A DNA stretch of 7,651 bases from a candidate division TA06 bacterium SM23_40 (GTDB taxonomy: Bacteria; LJUI01; SM1-40), in contig LJUI01000178.1 of NCBI GenBank assembly GCA_001303705.1, positions 1 through 7,651 of the forward strand. Reading direction: 5' to 3'. Position numbers and translations under genes: made by a program. Positions 1 to 4,593 of this stretch are shown in pieces (position 1 is the first letter of the stretch; every line of letters starts with the position of its first letter). Under the pieces are notes generated by a model. The model was not told the origin of the DNA, ran no database searches, and was given only the letters and a program-made list of their open reading frames with translations.

Positions 1-72
1 AACCGCCGGCCACGCGCTCGCACACAGCGAAAGGACTGCGGCTGCGCACACTAGTGTTGCCACGGTCTTCAT
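1..72 (-). CDS. Exported protein, N-terminal fragment (Sec signal peptide)
   Basis: Only the first 24 codons lie in the window; the gene continues beyond the left edge. The visible residues are MKTVATLVCAAAVLSLCASA followed by WPAV. This is a textbook Sec signal peptide: a Lys at position 2, a hydrophobic core at about residues 4-17, and an Ala-Ser-Ala site that suggests signal peptidase I cleavage after residue 20. The Cys residues do not sit in a proper lipobox (LSLC has Leu at -1), so a lipoprotein is less likely. The ATG is preceded on the minus strand by AAGGAGAGGATC, a strong Shine-Dalgarno with suitable spacing, which fixes the start. The mature product cannot be identified. It is separated from the membrane-protein gene upstream by 524 bp that contain hairpins, so it is probably its own transcription unit. 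Confidence 0.7.
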   Translation of the reverse strand, partial: MKTVATLVCAAAVLSLCASAWPAV

Positions 73-241
73 GATCCTCTCCTTCTTGGTTGAACGCCCT
101 CTGTTCCGGATTGCACTCGAGGTCAGGACACCTCTCAGTGCAGGCTCTCTGAACCGCGGCGAGTCAACTCCTACCGAGCAACAATCGCCGGGTCCGTCAT
201 CATCCAAGTCAATAAGCAAGAGACATGCCAGCACAGACGAC

Positions 242-267
242 ACGGCCACCCGAGATTGGGTGGCCGT
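242..267. repeat. Perfect 10-bp inverted repeat (hairpin)
   Basis: ACGGCCACCC at 242-251 and GGGTGGCCGT at 258-267 are perfect reverse complements around a 6-nt loop, GAGATT. The stem is GC-rich and would be very stable as RNA from either strand. Neither side has a T-tract, so it is not a canonical intrinsic terminator. It could be a Rho-assisted 3' end, an RNA-stabilising element or an intergenic palindromic repeat. Confidence 0.6.
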
Positions 268-339
268 CAGTAGTGCTATACGCTCCAATCAATTCCAGCG
301 TCCGTCGATCCGGAAGCGCCGGACAGTCTGCTCAACTAA

Positions 340-361
340 GGTGCGGTTTCCAAACCACACC
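340..361 (-). terminator. Hairpin, possible terminator of the upstream minus-strand genes
   Basis: Read on the minus strand, GGTGTGGTTT (361-352) pairs with AAACCGCACC (349-340) through 10 positions. One is a U-G wobble that would be a C-A mismatch on the plus-strand RNA, so the fold favours minus-strand transcripts. The following bases, TTAGTTGAG, are only moderately U-rich. It lies about 235 bp past the stop of the membrane-protein gene. A weak terminator or processed 3' end is plausible. Confidence 0.35.
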
Positions 362-596
362 TCTCATTACTCCGCAGCGATATTTCTCCCTCGGATCTAA
401 TGTTATGTCCAGGCCCGGAACCACCCGGGTGCTGTGCAGATGCCGCAGGAACTGCGCCGGATGTTGCGGGCGCTCTGGTGTGCGGCTCCCTCCAGGTCGA
501 TAACGTCCTGTGCGGATAGTTAGGGCACCTCATACCCCCCCACCGCCCAGCCCGGGCCTGATCCGAACCATACTCTATGCGTTGCACCCTCCTTCA

Positions 597-1046
597 TCAG
601 GAACCGACGTCACTTCGCAGTCGGGTGACTAGAGAGAGGTGTGCACCAAAGAGCGTCGTCAGGAGCTGCAGGAAGGGTGATAATATGACCATCAATACGA
701 GCCATCCAATGAAGCTTAACTTGGGATCATAGAGGATGAGCGGAATCCCGAAGTTCACATAGTCCGCATTGGGATTGAAGAGCCATACGATGCATCTTCC
801 CCAGCTCACGGCCGCCAGAACGAAGGTGACGCCGGAGGTGACTGCCGCATATCGGAAGACCTTCCTCAGGACTTCTTCTATCGGCTCACCCGCAGTGACG
901 AAATATCTGGCGATGTACCAACCCACCAAGAAACCGAAGACTATGCAGAAGATCGGCACACCCATCCCTATCCCGAATAAGATCACGTCGATTATGATGA
1001 AGATGAGAAAAGCCCATCGAGGGTTACGTGCGAAACCTCCGTTCAT
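597..1046 (-). CDS. Small four-helix integral membrane protein, unknown function
   Basis: The 149-residue product is strongly hydrophobic, with four predicted membrane segments at about residues 11-29, 31-50, 67-90 and 111-133. The stretch at 51-66 (TAGEPIEEVLRKVFRY) is polar and amphipathic. The N-terminus carries Arg7 and Arg10, and the C-terminus ends in a short charged tail (TRLRSDVGS). By the positive-inside rule both ends are probably cytoplasmic. The ATG start follows GGGGAGGG with about 9-10 nt spacing, a convincing ribosome binding site. No catalytic motif is visible and I do not recognise a family. It follows the cupin gene on the same strand after a 167-bp gap containing a hairpin, so co-transcription with glnS and the cupin gene is possible but unproven. 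The hydrophobic periodicity and ribosome binding site make it a real gene despite its lack of a name. Confidence 0.75.
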   Translation of the reverse strand: MNGGFARNPRWAFLIFIIIDVILFGIGMGVPIFCIVFGFLVGWYIARYFVTAGEPIEEVLRKVFRYAAVTSGVTFVLAAVSWGRCIVWLFNPNADYVNFGIPLILYDPKLSFIGWLVLMVILSPFLQLLTTLFGAHLSLVTRLRSDVGS

Positions 1047-1162
1047 GACGTGCCGCCCTCCCCGGTCCCGCAGAATCCCAGTCTACATTCCCCTGTCGCT
1101 CGTCCGCCCTGTGCCGTCAAGTCATCACAAGCGCTCCCGCTGGCCCGGCTCTGGCGCACGAG

Positions 1163-1186
1163 GAGACGCAGGCCCGACCTGCTCTC
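1163..1186 (-). terminator. Hairpin downstream of the cupin gene, weak terminator candidate
   Basis: On the minus strand GAGAGCAGG, loop TCGGG, then CCTGC, a bulged G and TCTC form a 9-bp stem with one bulge. It starts 28 nt after the cupin stop codon. No T-run follows (TCTCCTCG), so it may only slow transcription or protect a 3' end. Confidence 0.3.
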
Positions 1187-1213
1187 TTCTCTATCCTCCG
1201 GCGACGATCCCCT

Positions 1214-1582
1214 TCAGTCCTCCAGCTGTACCACGGCCAGGAGCACGTCAGCATCGCCCACGACGCGGCTCCGGTGCCCTTTGCCCGTAGTATCCTCAAG
1301 GAGAGTGACGCTTCCCGGACCGAACCGCCGCACCTCGCCGTCACTCACCTCGCCCTCGGTTTCACCAGAGAGGTAGAAGAAGATCTGCCGGCAAGGTGTC
1401 GGATGCCAGTCTCCATACCAGCCCGGGGACGCACTGACAAAGCCGAACCGGGACGCAGGAGTCAACGGCGAAAGATTCAAGGGCGGTGCAGGCGGCGCGA
1501 AGTCTGTCGGGGTGAGCTCCAGTTCCACATCCTCGAAATGCGACTCGCCATCTGCGTCGGCATACACCCGCGTATACTTCAT
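1214..1582 (-). CDS. Small single-domain cupin protein
   Basis: The 122-residue product reads as one cupin beta-barrel. The first cupin-like motif is around GWYGDWHPTPCRQIFFYLSG (residues 54-73). The turn DGEVRRFGPGSVTLLEDTTG follows at 81-100, then GKGHRSRV at 100-107. Expected metal ligands are only partly kept: His60 and His103 are present, but the second His of the usual HxH is Thr62 and the usual Glu position appears to be Gln66. Function is therefore unknown, perhaps small-molecule binding or a non-canonical metal site. I chose the ATG at 1582 over an upstream in-frame start at 1660. GGGGAGGACAG lies about 8-10 nt before it, and the upstream extension looks non-coding. It lies 107 bp after glnS on the same strand and may be read through from it. 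Confidence 0.85.
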   Translation of the reverse strand: MKYTRVYADADGESHFEDVELELTPTDFAPPAPPLNLSPLTPASRFGFVSASPGWYGDWHPTPCRQIFFYLSGETEGEVSDGEVRRFGPGSVTLLEDTTGKGHRSRVVGDADVLLAVVQLED

Positions 1583-1689
1583 CTCGTTATCTGTCCTCCC
1601 CCCGGTGGCGGCGCCCCGCTTCGATGCGGATCTCGAGGCGATATGAACTCTATCGCACACAACGATCCCTCAGGCCGTCGAAGAGCGAT

Positions 1690-3384
1690 CTAATCCTTCT
1701 GCTCCTCGCGTTTCTGGATCTTTGCCCACGGATCGCGCAGGCCGACCGTGCGGTTGAAGACGAGTTTTTGAGGTGTCATATCCGGGTCAACGCAGAAGTA
1801 GCCCTGACGCTCGAACTGGATCCGATCGAACGGCTGCAGATCCGCGGCCGCGAGCTCCACCTTACATGACGTGACTGTCTCCAGCGAATCCGGATTGATG
1901 AACTCCTTGAAATCCGCGTCCTTCTGCCCTGCCGGATCCTCCACCGTGAAGAGCTTGTCATAGAGCCGGATCTCGGCGTCGAGGGCATGCTCGGCCGAGA
2001 CCCAGTGGAGGGTCGACTTGACCTTACGCCCGTCGGGCGCGTCGCCGCCCCGCGTGTCCGGGTCATAGGTGCAGTGCAATTCTACCACGTTTCCGTTCTT
2101 GTCCTTGACGACATGCGTACAGGCAACGAAATAGGCGTATCTCAACCGCACCTCACGCCCCGGGGCCAGGCGGTAGAACTTCTTCGGCGGCTCCTCCATG
2201 AAGTCCTCGCGCTCGATGTACAGCACCTTGGAGAACGGCACCTGCCGCGTGCCGGCGCCCGGATCCTCCGGGTTATTGACGGCCTCGAGCTGCTCCACCT
2301 CGCCCTCGGGGTAGTTGTCGATCACCACTTTGAGCGGACGCAACACGCCCATGAGCCGCGGCGAGGTCCTGTTGAGATCCTCCCTCACGCAATGTTCCAG
2401 CAGCTCGAGGGCGACAGTACTGTCTGCTTTGGCCACCCCGATGCGCCCGCAGAAGTTCCGGATCGATTCGGGGGAGTACCCGCGCCTGCGCAACCCGCTA
2501 ATGGTGGGCATCCGCGGGTCATCCCACCCGTTGACGTGACCTCCCTCCACCAGCTCGAGAAGCTTTCGCTTGCTCATCACCGTATAGCTGAGGTTGAGGC
2601 GGGCGAACTCAATCTGCTTGGGATGGTACACCCCCAGCTCATCGAGGAACCAGTCGTACAGGGGTCGATGGTCCTCGAACTCCAGCGTACAGATCGAATG
2701 GGTGATACCCTCTATGGAATCTTCCAGGCCGTGCGCCCAGTCATACATGGGGTAGATGCACCACCCGTCGCCGGTGCGGTGATGCGTCGCCTTCAGAATA
2801 CGATACATGACGGGATCCCGCATATTCATGTTGGGGTGTGCCATATCGATTCTGGCGCGGAGCACCTTCTGCCCGTCCCCGAACTGGCCGGCGCGCATCC
2901 GCTCGAGGAGGCGGAGGTTCTCCTCAACGGATCGGTCGCGGTACGGGCTGTCCTTGCCGGGCTTCGTCAGCGTGCCGCGATACTCGCTGATCTGCTCCGC
3001 GTTCAGGTCGTCCACATACGCCTTCCCCGCCTTCACCAGCTGCACGGCATATTCGTACATCTGTTCGAAATAGTCGGAAGCGAAGAAGAGTCTATCCTCC
3101 CAATCGAACCCGAGCCACCGGACGTCCTCGATGATCGACTGGACATACTCTTCCTCTTCCTTGCTCGGATTCGTGTCATCGAATCTTAAATTGCAGAGCC
3201 CACGGTAGTCCTGAGCGATACCGAAATTGAGACAGATCGATTTCGCGTGTCCGATGTGCAGATAGCCGTTCGGTTCGGGAGGAAACCGCGTGTGCACCCG
3301 GCCCTCGAACGCACGCTCCTTGAGATCTTGGTCGATGATCTCCCGTATGAAATCGCGGACGGGCGCCACATCTGAAGAATCCAT
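1690..3384 (-). CDS. glnS: Glutamine--tRNA ligase (GlnRS)
   Basis: This class I synthetase charges tRNA-Gln with glutamine using ATP in the cytoplasm. The 564-residue product is close to E. coli GlnRS (554). Visible landmarks are [17 protein letters not shown] at 33-49, with the HIGH motif at 43-46; [10 protein letters not shown] at 64-73, the ATP/amino-acid pocket; [15 protein letters not shown] at 209-223, where Tyr214 matches the glutamine-reading Tyr211 of E. coli; and VMSKRK at 269-274, the KMSKS-type loop. The anticodon-binding beta-barrels occupy about 340-545, ending [18 protein letters not shown]. No YqeY-type C-terminal extension is present. The ATG at 3384 is chosen over an upstream in-frame ATG at 3543: AGGAGAG sits 7 nt before it, and the extra 53 residues resemble no GlnRS N-terminus. 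Its presence implies direct Gln-tRNA charging, though GatCAB could coexist elsewhere. A candidate promoter lies at 3610-3639. Confidence 0.98.
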   Translation of the reverse strand: MDSSDVAPVRDFIREIIDQDLKERAFEGRVHTRFPPEPNGYLHIGHAKSICLNFGIAQDYRGLCNLRFDDTNPSKEEEEYVQSIIEDVRWLGFDWEDRLFFASDYFEQMYEYAVQLVKAGKAYVDDLNAEQISEYRGTLTKPGKDSPYRDRSVEENLRLLERMRAGQFGDGQKVLRARIDMAHPNMNMRDPVMYRILKATHHRTGDGWCIYPMYDWAHGLEDSIEGITHSICTLEFEDHRPLYDWFLDELGVYHPKQIEFARLNLSYTVMSKRKLLELVEGGHVNGWDDPRMPTISGLRRRGYSPESIRNFCGRIGVAKADSTVALELLEHCVREDLNRTSPRLMGVLRPLKVVIDNYPEGEVEQLEAVNNPEDPGAGTRQVPFSKVLYIEREDFMEEPPKKFYRLAPGREVRLRYAYFVACTHVVKDKNGNVVELHCTYDPDTRGGDAPDGRKVKSTLHWVSAEHALDAEIRLYDKLFTVEDPAGQKDADFKEFINPDSLETVTSCKVELAAADLQPFDRIQFERQGYFCVDPDMTPQKLVFNRTVGLRDPWAKIQKREEQKD

Positions 3385-3423
3385 CAGATCTCTCCTGTCA
3401 TCGTGCGATCGTATGCCTTCTGG

Positions 3424-3450
3424 TCCTGCCGCCAGGCGGGAGTCGCAGGA
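3424..3450 (-). other. Nested hairpin in the glnS leader
   Basis: TCCTG (3424-3428) pairs with CAGGA (3446-3450), enclosing CCGCC-A-GGCGG (3429-3439). It ends 40 nt before the glnS ATG. It may be a leader structure. No T-box sequence or recognised riboswitch core is visible around it. Confidence 0.3.
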
Positions 3451-3609
3451 CGCCGAACGAGATGAGGACCGCTCGCTTTTCCGCCACACATATAAAACCG
3501 GCCCGCCATGAGCGAGTCCCACCGACAGCAACGAGGAGTACATTTGCCCACACGAGTCAGAAAGCAGAACCTCCCGGAGCTATAGTCAACTCCCACTCCG
3601 TTAGAGAGG

Positions 3610-3639
3610 AAGATAGTCCAAAACCGGGCAATCCGTCAA
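3610..3639 (-). promoter_or_regulatory. Candidate sigma70 promoter for glnS
   Basis: On the minus strand TTGACG (3639-3634; five of six to consensus), an 18-bp spacer and TATCTT (3615-3610; four of six) form a plausible promoter. Transcription would start near 3603, giving a leader of about 220 nt before glnS. This is the best-scoring pair I could find by eye in the intergenic region. Confidence 0.45.
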
Positions 3640-3751
3640 GGGCGTATCGTAACTCCACCTGCTTGGAACACGAGCTGCACGGGACTTCGTCGTCCCCACG
3701 TATCTCTGCCGGTCCCTCCAATTGACGAAGACCCTCCGACCCTGCAGTGAG

Positions 3752-3767
3752 TTCGCTCGAGAGCGAA
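3752..3767. repeat. Inverted repeat TTCGCTC / GAGCGAA
   Basis: A perfect 7-bp inverted repeat with a 2-nt centre. It could be a short hairpin or a near-palindromic protein-binding site. It lies 12 bp from the larger hairpin at 3780-3811. Confidence 0.4.
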
Positions 3768-3779
3768 TGTCCCATCACT

Positions 3780-3811
3780 AAGCCCGAATCTCCGGCCGGC
3801 GATTCGGGCTT
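3780..3811 (-). terminator. Strong hairpin after the Kelch gene, probable terminator
   Basis: AAGCCCGAATC (3780-3790) and GATTCGGGCTT (3801-3811) are a perfect 11-bp inverted repeat around a 10-nt loop that contains the self-complementary CCGGCCGG. It begins 47 nt past the Kelch stop codon. The trailing T-tract is short on either strand (TT), so termination efficiency is uncertain. The position and stem strength fit the 3' end of the surface-protein transcript. Confidence 0.55.
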
Positions 3812-3828
3812 GAACGAACTCGTCGGTG

Positions 3829-3878
3829 AGATCCAGAACCTACAGGTCTTTCCAGAGCCTACTCCAAGTTCTGGATCT
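3829..3878. repeat. 11-bp inverted repeat straddling the Kelch stop codon
   Basis: AGATCCAGAAC at 3829-3839 is the exact reverse complement of GTTCTGGATCT at 3868-3878. The 28-nt loop contains the Kelch stop codon (3859-3861), so the last coding residues (IQNL) form one arm. With the hairpin at 3780-3811 it would make a double-hairpin 3' end. Confidence 0.6.
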
Positions 3879-4593
3879 GCCCGATGTACACACTACTGAG
3901 GTATCCCTCGTTGTAACCGCCGAAGACGAAGATGTAATCAGTTGCATCGATGGTTGCCAGCTCCACGTGCGGGATACCGACCGGCGCAGGGAGCGGAGTG
4001 GCCGACATCCACCCCTCTCCCTCCTTCCAGACATGAACCCGATCGCTTGCCGGCCAGGGGCCATAGCCCGCACCGCCGCCGGCAATGACGAGGTACTCCC
4101 TCAGGAAGTCGCCATCGGCAAAAGCGACCGGTTCAGGAAGAGGATCGATCGCCTCCCAGCTCTCCAGGGCCGGGTCGTAGCGGATTACGTCGCTGATAGG
4201 ACTGAGGTCCTCGTGGCTCAGTCCACCTGCGGCGTAGCAATATGTACCGTCGGAGGCCGAGGCTACGTACATCCGCTTCGGTTCCGGCGGAGCACTCATC
4301 TCTATCCAGGAATCGCCGAGAATGTCGTACTCCCAGAAGACCTGGACCGGCCTGTAGCTGTACCGCTGCTCCATATAGTAGTAGTAGATGTTGTTCCCTA
4401 CGGCAGCAGCTCCGTACTTGCAGCACTCGAACCGACCGCTCGGATACGGCGAGCTGAGCATCTCCCACGCGTCGGCCGCCGGATCGTATCTCCTCATCGT
4501 ATCAGAGCCAAGCGTGTGGCCACCGAAGACATAGAACTTCCCATCGTAAACAACTCCCCTGACGTTGGAACCGTGGATGGGTAGCGCCTGCAC
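3859..4593 (-). CDS. Kelch-repeat beta-propeller, probably the frameshifted C-terminus of the upstream protein
   Basis: The 244-residue frame shows about five Kelch blades. Gly-Gly pairs or their equivalents lie at 24-25 (YVFGGH), 123-124 (YAAGGL), 172-174 (IAGGG) and 225-226 (FVFGGY). Blade-ending Tyr...Trp signatures are YDPAADAW (36-43), YDILGDSW (89-96) and YDPALESW (139-146). The second blade lacks Gly-Gly and has a run of Tyr instead. Such propellers bind proteins or glycans outside or inside cells. The first possible start is GTG at 4593, with no Shine-Dalgarno, a TGA in the same frame only two codons upstream (4600-4602), and no signal peptide. It overlaps the preceding gene by 100 bp in the -1 frame, and the Kelch consensus starts almost at its first residue. 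I therefore think it is the C-terminal domain of the upstream exported protein, separated by a frameshift. An independent, translationally coupled gene is the alternative. Confidence 0.65.
   Translation of the reverse strand: MQALPIHGSNVRGVVYDGKFYVFGGHTLGSDTMRRYDPAADAWEMLSSPYPSGRFECCKYGAAAVGNNIYYYYMEQRYSYRPVQVFWEYDILGDSWIEMSAPPEPKRMYVASASDGTYCYAAGGLSHEDLSPISDVIRYDPALESWEAIDPLPEPVAFADGDFLREYLVIAGGGAGYGPWPASDRVHVWKEGEGWMSATPLPAPVGIPHVELATIDATDYIFVFGGYNEGYLSSVYIGQIQNLE

Larger units (their letters stand above)
73..596. other. 524-bp intergenic region, no convincing gene
   Basis: No reading frame here looks like a protein: the open frames are short, rich in Arg/Pro/Gly, and lack well-placed ribosome binding sites. 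The region holds two strong hairpins (340-361 and 242-267), a C7 tract at 535-541 (G7 on the minus strand), a perfect CACCCGGGTG palindrome near 422-431, and an isolated AAGGAGG on the minus strand at 588-594, just after the stop of the membrane-protein gene. I could not find a clear -35/-10 pair for the exported-protein gene starting at 72. Two TTGACT hexamers lie upstream of it, but neither has a good -10 partner. Confidence 0.5.
3385..3858. other. 474-bp intergenic region upstream of glnS
   Basis: No protein-coding frame is convincing. The stretch holds the end of the Kelch transcript (inverted repeat and hairpin at 3780-3811), a second hairpin at 3752-3767, a small GGGAC/GTCCC hairpin at 3681-3696, the candidate glnS promoter at 3610-3639, and a hairpin-rich leader just before glnS. 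A second TTGACT hexamer at 3584-3589 has no good -10 partner. Confidence 0.55.

Noticed and set aside
336-587. 83-codon minus-strand frame after the membrane protein
   Set aside because: It needs a GTG fused to the Shine-Dalgarno with no spacing, and its composition (Arg, Pro, Gly, Ala) resembles non-coding GC-rich sequence.
1987-3189. 400-codon open frame on the plus strand
   Set aside because: It lies entirely antisense to glnS, whose full set of class I synthetase motifs is unmistakable. The plus-strand product has no fold-like features and reflects GC-rich codon bias.
3384-3596. 70-codon minus-strand frame ending in TGATG over the glnS start
   Set aside because: The overlap with the glnS ATG suggests translational coupling, but the product is Arg/Cys-rich and featureless, no good ribosome binding site precedes it, and glnS has its own AGGAGAG.
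3385-3605. T-box or other known riboswitch upstream of glnS
   Set aside because: No T-box core sequence or other signature is visible in the leader.
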